From Streptomyces avicenniae (GTDB taxonomy: Bacteria; Actinomycetota; Actinomycetes; Streptomycetales; Streptomycetaceae): a stretch of 64,000 nt of DNA. A program made the translations under genes and the position numbers. The notes beneath the pieces are model-generated. The model ran no database searches, was not told where the DNA came from, and saw only the letters and a program-made list of their open reading frames with translations. The stretch covers positions 620,001-684,000 of the forward strand of contig NZ_JOEK01000009.1 in the NCBI RefSeq assembly GCF_000719135.1, written 5' to 3'. Shown here piece after piece: positions 42,476-50,746 of the stretch. Within the stretch, counting starts at the first letter, position 1, and every line of letters begins with the position of its first letter.

Positions 42476-43423
42476 TTATGGCGCAACGGCCTCCCGGTCC
42501 CGGCCGGGGAGCGAGGTGTGCGCGGCGACGGCCTCGGCGAGCGCGTCCAGCCCGCGCCGCACGAGCGGGTGCTGACGGCTCCCGCGCCGGACGCAGGTGA
42601 GGAGGCGCCGGGAGAGCGGCGGGCCGCCCGTGACGGGCACCCGGACGACGGCGGGTTCCGCGGGCGGCGTGACCAGGCGCGGGAACAGCGTGACGCCGAG
42701 GCCGTGGCCGACGAGCGCCGCCATGGCCGACCACTCCTGCACGTGGTGCGCGACGCGCGGGCTGAAGCCCGCCATGCCGCAGAAGACGGAGACCCGCCGG
42801 TGGTGGTCGCAGCTGTCGGGGAAGGGCAGGACCCAGTCGTGGTCCGCCGTCTCCTCAAGGCGGACGTCGGCGCGCCCGGCGAGGGGGTGCCCGGCGGGGA
42901 CCAGGAGGTCGAGGGGCTCCTCCACCAGCGACTCCTGGTCGAAGCGGGAGTCCCCCGGGTGGGGGAAGCCGTCGGGGGGCGCGAGGACGGCGATGTCGGC
43001 GTCGGTGGACATCAGCATGTCGAAGCCCTGGGGCGCCTCGCACTGGGCGATCTCGACGGTGAGCCCGGGGTGGCGGGCGCGCAGGATCGCGGTGGCGGGG
43101 GCGAGGAGGCTGGTCACGGCGCTGGGGAAGGCGCACATCCGCAGCAGCCCGGCCTCACCCGCGCGGTAGGACTCAAGGGCGGACTCGGCCTCCTCCCAGC
43201 GGGCCATGAGGGCGTCGCCGTGCTGGACGACGAGGTGCGCGGCGCCCGTCAGCCGTATGCCGCGCCCCTGCGGTTCGACGAGGGGGACCTTCAGTTCGCG
43301 CGCCATCTCGCGCAGGTGGTGGGAGACGGCGGAGGGCGTGAGGTGGAGGGCCGCCGCGGCGGCGGTGACCGTGCCGTGCTGGTGGACGGCGCGCAGGACG
43401 TGCAGGCGACGCGGATCAATCAT
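42476..43423 (-). CDS. LysR-family transcriptional regulator
   Basis: A 315-residue LysR protein. The helix-turn-helix is at the N-terminus (HQHGTVTAAAAALHLTPSAV with SHHLREMARELKVPL after it), and the effector-binding domain follows (about residues 90-300). ATG 43423 starts the protein at the usual MIDPRRLHVL; no ribosome site precedes it, but CAGTAT six bases upstream may be a -10 element of a leaderless transcript. The divergent small gene at 43496 has its start 72 bases away, and the region between contains repeated TGCA-type half sites, so this regulator probably controls that gene. Confidence 0.83.
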   Translation of the reverse strand: MIDPRRLHVLRAVHQHGTVTAAAAALHLTPSAVSHHLREMARELKVPLVEPQGRGIRLTGAAHLVVQHGDALMARWEEAESALESYRAGEAGLLRMCAFPSAVTSLLAPATAILRARHPGLTVEIAQCEAPQGFDMLMSTDADIAVLAPPDGFPHPGDSRFDQESLVEEPLDLLVPAGHPLAGRADVRLEETADHDWVLPFPDSCDHHRRVSVFCGMAGFSPRVAHHVQEWSAMAALVGHGLGVTLFPRLVTPPAEPAVVRVPVTGGPPLSRRLLTCVRRGSRQHPLVRRGLDALAEAVAAHTSLPGRDREAVAP

Positions 43424-43495
43424 GCAGCCATACTGCACGGTCGGGTACGAAAACATGCAATGGACGTGAACGGTCGGCTGTTCAAGACTGGTCGC

Positions 43496-43714
43496 ATGTC
43501 CCTCATCGACCACACACCGCTGACCGACCGACCGGCCGCCCCCTCGGCGGGGAACGGCCCCGCCGAGCTGTCCCGGCACACGACCGCCGAGGGCACCACC
43601 GTCTGGCTGCGCTGCTCCTGCGGGCGGCTGCGCATGGTGTTCACCCCAGAATCGCCGCTCGGCACACCGCTGTTCGCGGGCGGCCGGACGGCGGGCTGCC
43701 CCGACTGCGGGTGA
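43496..43714 (+). CDS. Small zinc-ribbon-like protein divergent from LysR gene
   Basis: A 72-residue protein from ATG 43496 (an in-frame ATG at 43460 would add 12 residues). Its C-terminal part contains CSCG and CPDCG separated by about 28 residues, a spacing that fits a treble-clef or zinc ribbon. The N-terminal half is unremarkable. Divergent position from a LysR gene suggests it is the regulated target. Function unknown. Confidence 0.62.
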   Translation: MSLIDHTPLTDRPAAPSAGNGPAELSRHTTAEGTTVWLRCSCGRLRMVFTPESPLGTPLFAGGRTAGCPDCG

Positions 43715-43740
43715 GCCCCGGCCCGTTCAGGCCCGGCTCA
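43712..43740. terminator. Bidirectional hairpin containing both stop codons
   Basis: TGAGCC pairs with GGCTCA, with GGCC/GGCC forming a second inner stem; both stops of the convergent genes lie in the outer stem. Confidence 0.5.
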
Positions 43741-44445
43741 GTCCGGCAGGGCGAGCAGCGCGGGCAGTTCGCCCAGGCCCGTGATCCGGCGGAGCGGCAC
43801 GGACCCCGCGCCGGTCAGGCCGCCGCTCCCCCGCCGGTCGAGCCATATCCCGCGCAGCCCCGCCGCATCGGCGCCCTCGGCGTCGAGATCGGGACGGTCG
43901 CCGACGTACGCCACCTCGCGCGGCGCCAGCCGCAGCGCCGCGCACACCGCGTGGAACGCCTCGGGCGCGGGCTTGGCGTGGCCCAGCTCGTCGGAGCAGA
44001 GCAGCACCTCGAAGCGCTCCCGCACACCGAGGGCCGTCAGCTTGCGGTGCTGCGCCGCCACGCCCGAGTTGGACAGCAGGCCGTGCCGGTACGCGGGCGT
44101 CAGCGCGTCGAGCGCGGGCAGCACGTCGGGGAACAGCGCCCAGGCGCCCTCGTAGTGGCGGCGGTACCCCTCGAACCAGGCGTCGGCCGCGGCGTCGTCC
44201 AGCTCACGGTCCAGGAAGTCCCGCACGCGCTCGCGCCGTTGCCCGGCGAACGTCAGCTCGCGGCTGGTGAAGCGGCGGTAGTGGACGTCCGTCGCCTCCT
44301 CCCAGCGCGCCAGCGCGGCCTCGTGCGACGGGAAACGGCGCAGCAGCCCCGTCTCGCCGAAGTACGCCAGCGCCCCCGTGCGCGCCGCGCCCGAGTGGTC
44401 GAAAACGGTGTCGTCGATGTCCCACACAACAGCCCGGATCGCCAT
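43738..44445 (-). CDS. HAD-superfamily hydrolase, IA type
   Basis: A 235-residue HAD hydrolase with VVWDIDDTVFD near residue 7 (nucleophile Asp and acid Asp), GLLSNSGV near 122 (motif II), LGHAKPAPEAF near 154 (Lys, motif III) and VAYVGDRPDLDAEGADAAG near 177 (motif IV). The helical cap inserted after motif I places it with phosphoglycolate/beta-phosphoglucomutase-like phosphatases. Substrate unknown. It is divergent from a nuclease-superfamily gene, with 23 bases between starts. Confidence 0.83.
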   Translation of the reverse strand: MAIRAVVWDIDDTVFDHSGAARTGALAYFGETGLLRRFPSHEAALARWEEATDVHYRRFTSRELTFAGQRRERVRDFLDRELDDAAADAWFEGYRRHYEGAWALFPDVLPALDALTPAYRHGLLSNSGVAAQHRKLTALGVRERFEVLLCSDELGHAKPAPEAFHAVCAALRLAPREVAYVGDRPDLDAEGADAAGLRGIWLDRRGSGGLTGAGSVPLRRITGLGELPALLALPD

Positions 44446-44468
44446 GTCCCGGACCGTAGCATCGGCCC

Positions 44469-45266
44469 GTGCGCATCCTGACCTGGAACCTGTGGTGGCG
44501 CTTCGGCCCCTGGGAGCGGCGGCACGACGCCGTCCTCGCGTGGCTGCGCCGGGAGCGGCCCGACGTCTGCGGCCTCCAGGAGGTGTGGGCGGCGGGCGAC
44601 GCGAACCTGGCGGCCCGGCTGGCGGACGAGCTGGGCATGCACTGGGCGTTCACGCCGGGCGAGGTGATGCCGCACTGGCGGGAACGCGGGCCGACTCCCG
44701 CGCTGCGCACCGGCGTCGGGGTGGCCGTGCTGAGCCGCTGGCCGATCGCGGCGACGGCGGTGGCGCGCCTGCCCACGGGCGAGGGGCCCGAGCGGCTGCG
44801 GCCCGCGCTGTTCGCGCTGCTCGACGCGGGCCCCTACCGCGTGCCGTTCTTCACGACGCACCTGCACTCCTCGGGCGACGGCTCGGCCGTGCGGCAGGCG
44901 CAGGCCGCCGCGCTCGCGCGCTTCGTGGCGCACCGGCGCGGCGACGGTGCGTTCCCGCCCGTCGTCACCGGCGACCTCAACGCCGAGCCCGACACGCCCG
45001 AGGTGCGGCTGCTCGGCACGGCGGCCGGGCTCGTGGACGCGTGGACGCACGCCGCGCCGGGCGACCCCGGCGCGACGCGGCTGGCGCGCAACCCGTACCG
45101 GCCGGGCCCGGGCGTGCGGGACGGGCGGATCGACTACATCCACACCGGCACGCCGCAGGCCGGAGGCCCCGGGCGCGTGACGGCCGTGCGGCGCACGGGC
45201 GACGGGCCGGTGGGCGGCGTGTGGCCCTCGGACCACGCGGCGGTCGTGGCGGACCTCACCGACTGA
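44469..45266 (+). CDS. Endonuclease/exonuclease/phosphatase-superfamily protein
   Basis: A 265-residue DNase I-fold protein with the catalytic motifs: ILTWNLWWRFG near residue 3, LQEVWAAGD near 38, TTHLHSSGDGS near 128, GDLNAEPDTPE near 167, and WPSDHAAVVADL at the end. Substrates in this family include DNA, RNA caps and phospholipids. No signal peptide, so it acts inside the cell. GTG 44469 begins the first conserved strand; alternatives are shorter. It is convergent with the proteasome beta gene. Confidence 0.82.
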   Translation: MRILTWNLWWRFGPWERRHDAVLAWLRRERPDVCGLQEVWAAGDANLAARLADELGMHWAFTPGEVMPHWRERGPTPALRTGVGVAVLSRWPIAATAVARLPTGEGPERLRPALFALLDAGPYRVPFFTTHLHSSGDGSAVRQAQAAALARFVAHRRGDGAFPPVVTGDLNAEPDTPEVRLLGTAAGLVDAWTHAAPGDPGATRLARNPYRPGPGVRDGRIDYIHTGTPQAGGPGRVTAVRRTGDGPVGGVWPSDHAAVVADLTD

Positions 45267-45288
45267 CGGCCGGGCCCGCGGCCCGTCA
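45264..45288. terminator. Bidirectional hairpin containing both stop codons (nuclease / proteasome beta)
   Basis: TGACGG pairs with CCGTCA; both TGA stops of the two convergent genes form the stem ends. Confidence 0.45.
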
Positions 45289-46131
45289 CAGCGGCGCGGC
45301 GTACGGCCCGTCAGGACGCTCCATGCGCTGCGCCAGGACCGCGCGCGACCGCTCGACGACGTCCTCGGCGGGCAGCCGCCGGAAACCGTCCGCCGTGACG
45401 AGGGTGACGAGCGGGTGCGCACGCCGCACCGGGTCGGGGCCGCCCGTCGCCGAGTCCTCGTCCGCCGCGTCCCACAGCGCCTGGAGGGCGACCGTGACGG
45501 CCTCGTCCTCCGCCAGTCCTGGCCGGTACAGCTTCTTCAACGCGCCGCGCGCGAACAGCGACCCCGACCCGGTGGACGCGTAACCGTGCTCCTCGGTGCA
45601 GCCGCCCGCCATGTCGTAGGAGAAGAGGCGCCCGCGCCCCGCCGCCACGTCCCAGCCCACGAACAGCGGGATCACGGCGAGGCCCTGCATGGCGAGGCCG
45701 AGGTTGCCGCGGATCATCGTGCTCAGCCGGTTGGCCTTGCCCGACAGGGAGAGGGGGACGCCCTCGACCTTCTCGTAGTGCTCAAGCTCCAGTTGGAAGA
45801 GCCGCACCATCTCGACGGCGGGGCCGACCGTGCCGGAGATGCCGACGGCGGAGAACTCGTCGGCGGGGAAGACCTTCTCCGCGTCGTGGTGCGCGATCAT
45901 GTTGCCCGCCGTGATGCGGCGGTCCCCGGCGAGCAGGACGCCGTCCTCGTACGCGGCGGCGACGATGGTCGTGCCGTGCGGGACGGCCCCCGCGTCCCGC
46001 ACCACGGGCACGGGGCGGGCGCCCGGCAGCAGCGCCGGGGCGTGGTCGGACAGGAAGTCGAGGAACGAGGACGACCCGGGGGCCAGGAAGGCCGGGGGCA
46101 GTTCTCCCAGGCCGGAGACATCGGCGGACAC
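45286..46131 (-). CDS. prcB: Proteasome beta subunit PrcB, stand-alone copy
   Basis: A 281-residue precursor from GTG 46131 behind GGGGAGA. A 53-residue propeptide is followed by VPHG and then [11 protein letters not shown], so autocleavage would expose the catalytic Thr54. Counting from that Thr, the other catalytic residues are in place: Asp17 in [10 protein letters not shown] and Lys33 in HDAEKVF, and GYASTGSGS carries the conserved Ser. Beta subunits form the inner rings of the 20S core that degrades pupylated proteins. In actinobacteria prcB normally sits in a dop-pup-prcB-prcA-pafA operon. Here no prcA, pup or pafA is near: the neighbours are a nuclease and an acetyltransferase. It is therefore a second or relocated copy. 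Confidence 0.9.
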   Translation of the reverse strand: MSADVSGLGELPPAFLAPGSSSFLDFLSDHAPALLPGARPVPVVRDAGAVPHGTTIVAAAYEDGVLLAGDRRITAGNMIAHHDAEKVFPADEFSAVGISGTVGPAVEMVRLFQLELEHYEKVEGVPLSLSGKANRLSTMIRGNLGLAMQGLAVIPLFVGWDVAAGRGRLFSYDMAGGCTEEHGYASTGSGSLFARGALKKLYRPGLAEDEAVTVALQALWDAADEDSATGGPDPVRRAHPLVTLVTADGFRRLPAEDVVERSRAVLAQRMERPDGPYAAPL

Positions 46132-46275
46132 GGTTCTCCCCTTTCCGTAGCGCGGACGCCCGACGATCTTCGCCCATCCACGGCTCCCGGGGAAACCCCG
46201 CCGCGCGCCCGGGGACCCCGCCCGCCGCCAGGAAACGGATGGCCGCCCGCGTGAGCGCTCGCTACGTTACGTCAT

Positions 46276-46803
46276 GTGGATTACTTCATAAGGGAGTTGA
46301 CGGAGGCCGACGCCGAGGGTGTCGCACGGGTGCGCGTCGCGGGCTGGCGGTACGCGTACCGGGGCATCATGCCGCAGTCCCACCTGGACGCGCTCGACCC
46401 CGCCGCGTTCGCCGCCCGGCTGCGCGCCGGGCTCCCCCGCCCGGACGGCCGGGCCGACCTCGTCGCCGACGCGGGCGCCGCGGGAGTCATCGGCTGGGCC
46501 GCCCTCGGCCCCTACCGGCCCGACCCACGCCTCGACCCGCCGGACGAGGACCCCTGCGGCGAGCTGTACGCCCTGTACGTGCGGCCCGACGTCGTCGGCA
46601 CGGGCCTGGGCCGCGCCCTCACCGACACCGCCCTGCGCCTGCTGGACGGCCTGGGCCACCGGCGCGTCCGCGTCTGGGCCGTGGCGGACAACGCCCGCGC
46701 CCGCCGCTTCTACGAGCGCGCCGGGTTCGGGGCCGAGCCAGTCACGCGCACCGAGGACGTCGGCGGGCGGCCCGTCGCGGAGGTCCGCCACACGCGGCCG
46801 TGA
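46276..46803 (+). CDS. GNAT-family N-acetyltransferase
   Basis: A 175-residue acetyltransferase with the GNAT fold: GWRYAYRGIMPQSHL near residue 25, ELYALYVRPDVVGTGLGRAL near 97 containing the acetyl-CoA binding R/QxxGxG/A loop, and a C-terminal ARRFYERAGF. Substrates cannot be predicted. The GTG at 46276 has no ribosome site, but TACGTT (46263-46268) lies seven bases before it, as expected for a leaderless transcript. Divergent from prcB, with 144 bases between. Confidence 0.83.
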   Translation: MDYFIRELTEADAEGVARVRVAGWRYAYRGIMPQSHLDALDPAAFAARLRAGLPRPDGRADLVADAGAAGVIGWAALGPYRPDPRLDPPDEDPCGELYALYVRPDVVGTGLGRALTDTALRLLDGLGHRRVRVWAVADNARARRFYERAGFGAEPVTRTEDVGGRPVAEVRHTRP

Positions 46804-46877
46804 CGGCCCCGCCGGGCCCGCCGGGGCGGCGCGGAACGCACGCGCACCCCGGCCTGGCCATGGAGTACGTTCAGTTC

Positions 46878-47654
46878 ATGGCTCTTCCCGTGAAGCCCGC
46901 CCGTCAGCCGAGCACGCCCCAGCGCCTCAAGGTGCGGCGGCGGCTCGCCGACGCCGCCATGGAACTCTTCGCGACGAAGGGCTACGAGGCGACCACGGTG
47001 GACGAGATCGCCGCGACCGCAGGAGTGGCGCGCAGGACGTTCTTCCGGCACTTCCGCTCCAAGGAAGAGGCCATCTTCCCCGACCACGACGACACCCTGG
47101 TCCGCGCCGAGACCGTCCTCGGCGCCGCGCCCGCGCACGAGCACCCGATCGACACCGTGTGCCGCGGCATCAAAGAGGTCATGAAGATGTACGCCGCCTC
47201 CCCCGCCGTGTCGGTGCAGCGCTACCGGCTCACGCGCGAGGTACCGGCGCTGCGCGAGCGGGAGATCGCCTCCGTCGCCCGGTACGAGCGGCTGTTCACG
47301 CGCTACCTGCTCAGCCAGTTCGACGAGAACTCCCACAACGGCGACGAGCCGCTGCTCGCCGAGGTCGCCGCCGCCGCCGTCGTGACGGCCCACAACCACG
47401 TGCTGCGCCGCTGGCTGCGCAGGGACGGCGAGGGCGACGTCGAGGCCGAGCTGGACCACGCGTTCGCCATCGTGCGCCGCACCTTCGCGTCCCTGCCGGT
47501 GATCGCGGCGGCGGGCGGCCACCCGCCGGTCGCCGCCTCGACGCAGGGCGAGGTCCTGGTCACGGTCGCGCGCACGGACGCGCCGCTGAGCGAGGTCATG
47601 CGCACGATCGAACGGGCGCTCGCCGGTCCGGGACGCGGCCCCGCGCGCCCCTGA
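46878..47654 (+). CDS. TetR-family transcriptional regulator
   Basis: A 258-residue TetR protein. The helix-turn-helix is at residues 30-70 (ATTVDEIAATAGVARRTFFR, HFRSKEEAIFPDHDD). ATG 46878 is preferred: TACGTT ends seven bases upstream, matching a leaderless start; a second ATG at 46860 would lie before that hexamer. The ligand domain is Ala-rich with long helices. It is followed at 54 bases by the HpcH/HpaI lyase gene on the same strand. In S. coelicolor I recall a similar TetR next to ethylmalonyl-CoA pathway genes; here it may regulate the lyase. Confidence 0.82.
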   Translation: MALPVKPARQPSTPQRLKVRRRLADAAMELFATKGYEATTVDEIAATAGVARRTFFRHFRSKEEAIFPDHDDTLVRAETVLGAAPAHEHPIDTVCRGIKEVMKMYAASPAVSVQRYRLTREVPALREREIASVARYERLFTRYLLSQFDENSHNGDEPLLAEVAAAAVVTAHNHVLRRWLRRDGEGDVEAELDHAFAIVRRTFASLPVIAAAGGHPPVAASTQGEVLVTVARTDAPLSEVMRTIERALAGPGRGPARP

Positions 47655-47708
47655 GCCGTCTCGTCGGCCCCCGAGCACCGTCCCGCACCCCCACCGGAGG
47701 TCCCGCAC

Positions 47709-48677
47709 GTGACCGCGTACCGCCCGCAGCGCCCCCAGCGCCCGCGCCGCTCCAGCCTGGCCGTGCCGGGCAGCAGCCAGCGGTTCATCGACAAGGCGAG
47801 GACGCTCCCCGCCGACCTGGTCTTCCTCGACCTGGAGGACGCCTGCGCGCCCTCGGCGAAGGAGGAGGCACGGCACCGGGTCGTCGCCGCGCTCAACGAG
47901 GGCAGCTGGGACGGCAGGACGCGCGTGGTCCGGGTCAACGACTGGACGACCGAGTGGACCTACCGCGACGTGATCACCGTCGTCGAGGGCGCGGGCGCCG
48001 AACTCGACTGCCTGCTGCTGCCGAAGGTCGCCGACGCGCAGCAGGTGCGGGCCCTCGACCTGCTGCTGACCCAGGTCGAGCGCGCGAACGGGCTCGACGT
48101 GGGGCGCATCGGCATCGAGGCGCAGATCGAGAGCGCCGAGGGCCTGGTGAACGTGGACGCGATCGCGGGCGCGTCACCGCGTCTGGAGACGCTGGTCCTC
48201 GGGCCCGCCGACCTCATGGCCTCCCTCAACATGAAGTCGCTCACCGTCGGCAAACAGCCGCCTGGTTACCCTGCGGACGCGTACCACTACATCCTGATGC
48301 GCATCCTGCTCGCCGCGCGCACGCACGGCCTCCAGGCCATCGACGGCCCGTACCTGCTCATCCGCGACGCCGAGGGCTTCGACGAGGTGGCGCGGCGGGC
48401 GGCGGCGCTGGGCTTCGACGGCAAGTGGGTGCTGCACCCGGACCAGATCGCGGCGTGCAACGCGATCTTCTCGCCCGCGCAGGAGGACTACGACCACGCC
48501 GAACTCGTCCTCGACGCCTACGCGTACGCCACCTCGGAGGCGGGCGGCGCCAGGGGCGCGGCGATGCTGGGCGACGAGATGATCGACGAGGCGAGCCGGA
48601 AGATGGCGCTCGTCGTCGCGGGCAAGGGGCGTGCCGCCGGGCTGCGGCGCACGTCCGCCTTCACCCCGCCCGCCTGA
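47709..48677 (+). CDS. HpcH/HpaI aldolase/citrate lyase family protein (malyl/methylmalyl-CoA lyase-like)
   Basis: A 322-residue TIM-barrel lyase. Metal ligands are in EAQIESAEGLVN (Glu) and LVLGPADLMASL (Asp), and the N-terminal SLAVPGSSQRF binds CoA phosphate as in CitE-like CoA-ester lyases. Members cleave malyl-CoA or beta-methylmalyl-CoA to glyoxylate plus acetyl- or propionyl-CoA, steps of the ethylmalonyl-CoA route. GTG 47709 follows GGAGG. The gene stays next to psd-pssA here, as in S. coelicolor from memory, but the crotonyl-CoA carboxylase/reductase and mutase genes expected in that cluster are missing from the window. Substrate therefore inferred. Confidence 0.78.
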   Translation: MTAYRPQRPQRPRRSSLAVPGSSQRFIDKARTLPADLVFLDLEDACAPSAKEEARHRVVAALNEGSWDGRTRVVRVNDWTTEWTYRDVITVVEGAGAELDCLLLPKVADAQQVRALDLLLTQVERANGLDVGRIGIEAQIESAEGLVNVDAIAGASPRLETLVLGPADLMASLNMKSLTVGKQPPGYPADAYHYILMRILLAARTHGLQAIDGPYLLIRDAEGFDEVARRAAALGFDGKWVLHPDQIAACNAIFSPAQEDYDHAELVLDAYAYATSEAGGARGAAMLGDEMIDEASRKMALVVAGKGRAAGLRRTSAFTPPA

Positions 48678-49121
48678 CACGCCCCACGCGCCCCGCAGGC
48701 CCGCCCCGGAACGGTCCCGGCGCAGGTCACGGCGGGGGCGCGGGCCCCGGCGCCCGAATGCGCGGCGGCAGCGGCGACTTCCGGCCAGAGAAATGTCTCG
48801 CAAAATCTCGGGCACACGTTCTTTGCCCTGCACGGGAAGTCACCGGCGACCGGCGCGCCGAAAACCTCCCGGTCGCAGACCCGGACGGGTGTTACGGAAC
48901 GCGCCCGCGCCCCCTCCGGCCAATTGCCGGGAAATGCGCGGTCACGGCCCTCTCGCACGGACGGCCACGCGCGCGCCGTGTGACGGCCTCGTGAAGTCCC
49001 GTGCCCCCGGGCGGAGATGAGGACGGGAGGGAAAACGCCTGTTCCACGCCGCGCGCGGGCGTGATCTCCCCCACGAAGGACCCGGGCGGACGGGACATCC
49101 GGCCGCGACCGGCCCGCTGGC
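48678..49121. other. Intergenic region without gene; one hairpin
   Basis: This 444-base stretch contains no credible gene. It has a low-GC patch (48786-48830), a perfect 8-base hairpin (GCGACCGG at 48846, CCGGTCGC at 48869), possibly a terminator for the lyase gene, and an imperfect palindrome CCGGCCAATTGCCGG near 48916. I could not match it to a known riboswitch. Confidence 0.4.
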
Positions 49122-49150
49122 TTGCCGAGTTACCGCCCGGGACCTATAGC
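49122..49150 (+). promoter_or_regulatory. Promoter for psd-pssA
   Basis: TTGCCG and TATAGC with exactly 17 bases between them match the vegetative sigma consensus in an otherwise GC-rich region, and lie 58 bases before the psd start. Confidence 0.6.
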
Positions 49151-49207
49151 ATCGAACCAGCCGCGCCACTTCGGAAAGGCGTGGTTTCCCCGCTACGAAG
49201 GTCTCGC

Positions 49208-49855
49208 ATGCCTTACCGCTCTTCTCCCCAACCAGGTCGCTCCGTGCGACTGGCGCGCGGTGCGTCCCCGTGGCTGCTGCCCACCGTGGCAGCGGCGGGC
49301 GTCAGCCTGGTGAAGGCCCGCCGTTCCGGCCGGTGGGCCGCGGCGGCCGTGCCGGTCACCGCGCTGGCCGCCGGAATGCTGTGGTTCTTCCGCGACCCGG
49401 AGCGGGAGATCGGCGAGGGACGGGTCATCTGTCCCGCGGACGGTGTGGTGCAGAGCATCATGCCGTGGCCCGACGGCAGGACGCGGGTGGCGATCTTCAT
49501 GAGCCCGCTGAACGTCCACGTGAACCGCGCGCCGGTCGCCGGGACCGTGAAGTCCGTCGAGCACATCCCGGGCGGCTACGTCCCGGCGTTCGACAAGGAG
49601 AGCGAGAACAACGAACGCGTGGTCTGGCGTTTCGACAGCGAGCTGGGCGACCTGGAGATGATCCAGATCGCGGGCGCCGTCGCGCGGCGGATCGTGCCGT
49701 ACGTGCCGCAGGGCTGCAAGGTCGAGCAGGGCGACCGCGTGGGGCTGATCCGTTTCGGGTCACGCGTGGACGTCTACCTGCCCGAGGGGATCGATCCCGC
49801 CGTCGAGGTGGGCCAGCACACCATCGCGGGAGTGACACGTCTTGACCGTGACTGA
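49208..49855 (+). CDS. psd: Phosphatidylserine decarboxylase proenzyme (short form)
   Basis: A 215-residue proenzyme of the short archaeal/actinobacterial type. It turns phosphatidylserine into phosphatidylethanolamine at the membrane. A membrane anchor lies near the N-terminus (about 20-60, two hydrophobic segments), the core starts FRDPEREI, the substrate-binding MSPLNVHVNRAP is near residue 102, and the autocleavage site is FGS within LIRFGSRVDVYLP near 185, where cleavage before Ser gives the pyruvoyl group. ATG 49208 follows AAGG at a short distance. The stop overlaps the pssA start by 14 bases. Confidence 0.92.
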   Translation: MPYRSSPQPGRSVRLARGASPWLLPTVAAAGVSLVKARRSGRWAAAAVPVTALAAGMLWFFRDPEREIGEGRVICPADGVVQSIMPWPDGRTRVAIFMSPLNVHVNRAPVAGTVKSVEHIPGGYVPAFDKESENNERVVWRFDSELGDLEMIQIAGAVARRIVPYVPQGCKVEQGDRVGLIRFGSRVDVYLPEGIDPAVEVGQHTIAGVTRLDRD

Positions 49856-50696
49856 CCGGAACGCCCCGGCGCGCTGGACGGCCGTCGAGGACGACGAGGA
49901 CACCGACGACGGGCTGCCGCTGTCCATGCGGCTGTCGATAGCGGACACGCTCACCCTGTCCAACGCCACCTGCGGTTTTCTGGCGGTCTACTTCACGACC
50001 ACGGGTGTGCTGATCCCGCACCTCACCAACAGCGGGGACGCGGGCGTCGTCCGGAACAACGCGGCGACCGCCGTCCTGCTCATGCTCCTCGCCTCGGTCT
50101 TCGACCTGTGCGACGGCCTGGTCGCGCGCAAGCTGCGCGCCTCGCCGATGGGCGCCGAGCTGGACAACCTGTCCGACCTGATCAGCTTCGGTCTCGCCCC
50201 GGCCTACTTCGTGCTGGTGTGGGGCATGGTCGTCGGCGACATCCACGAACCGCTGTCGGCGCTCGCGGCGACGGTGGTGCTGCTCGCGGTGGTGCTGCGG
50301 CTGGCCAGATTCAGCTGCGTGACCATGCCGGACGGCGTGTTCCAGGGCATGCCGAGCCCCTTCGGGGCGCTGACCGTCGTCTCCATCGTGCTGCTGGAAC
50401 TGCCGTTCACGCCGACGCTGCTGGCCATCGTCGGGGTCGCCTGGCTGATGGTGAGCCGCGTCGAGTACCCGAAGCCGCGCGGCCCGCTGGCCGCCGCGAT
50501 GCTGGCGTGGATCGTGCTGAGCATGGCGCTGCTCACGGGCTGGGCGTTCGACGCACCGGGCGGCCTGCTCATGCTCCAGACCGGCTGCGCGCTCCAGCTG
50601 GTGCTGGGCGCCGTGATCCCCCTGTTCGCGATGGCGCGCCGCGTGTACGCGTTCCGGGACAACCGCCGCGAGGCGCGCGCCGGAATCGAGCCCTGA
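49842..50696 (+). CDS. pssA: CDP-diacylglycerol-serine O-phosphatidyltransferase
   Basis: A 284-residue integral membrane enzyme of the CDP-alcohol phosphatidyltransferase family. It makes phosphatidylserine, the substrate of Psd, from CDP-diacylglycerol and serine. The catalytic motif DG-x2-AR-x8-G-x3-D-x3-D is complete within FDLCDGLVARKLRASPMG and GAELDNLSD near residue 90. Six or more membrane segments follow. The start is TTG 49842 because GGGAG lies nine bases upstream; a GTG two codons later (49848) is the alternative. It overlaps psd, and the pair forms the phosphatidylethanolamine operon. Confidence 0.92.
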   Translation: MTVTDRNAPARWTAVEDDEDTDDGLPLSMRLSIADTLTLSNATCGFLAVYFTTTGVLIPHLTNSGDAGVVRNNAATAVLLMLLASVFDLCDGLVARKLRASPMGAELDNLSDLISFGLAPAYFVLVWGMVVGDIHEPLSALAATVVLLAVVLRLARFSCVTMPDGVFQGMPSPFGALTVVSIVLLELPFTPTLLAIVGVAWLMVSRVEYPKPRGPLAAAMLAWIVLSMALLTGWAFDAPGGLLMLQTGCALQLVLGAVIPLFAMARRVYAFRDNRREARAGIEP

Positions 50697-50707
50697 CCGC
50701 CGGGCGT

Positions 50708-50732
50708 TACGGGCCACTGTCGGTGGCCCGTA
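50708..50732. terminator. Terminator hairpin after pssA
   Basis: TACGGGCCAC pairs perfectly with GTGGCCCGTA around TGTCG, 11 bases after the pssA stop. The right arm overlaps the putative promoter of the next gene. Confidence 0.7.
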
Positions 50733-50746
50733 GCACAATGGCGCGC

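Noticed and set aside
48678..49207. Possible cobalamin or cyclic-di-AMP riboswitch before psd
   Set aside because: I could not find the B12 box or the ydaO core motifs, so it was not called.
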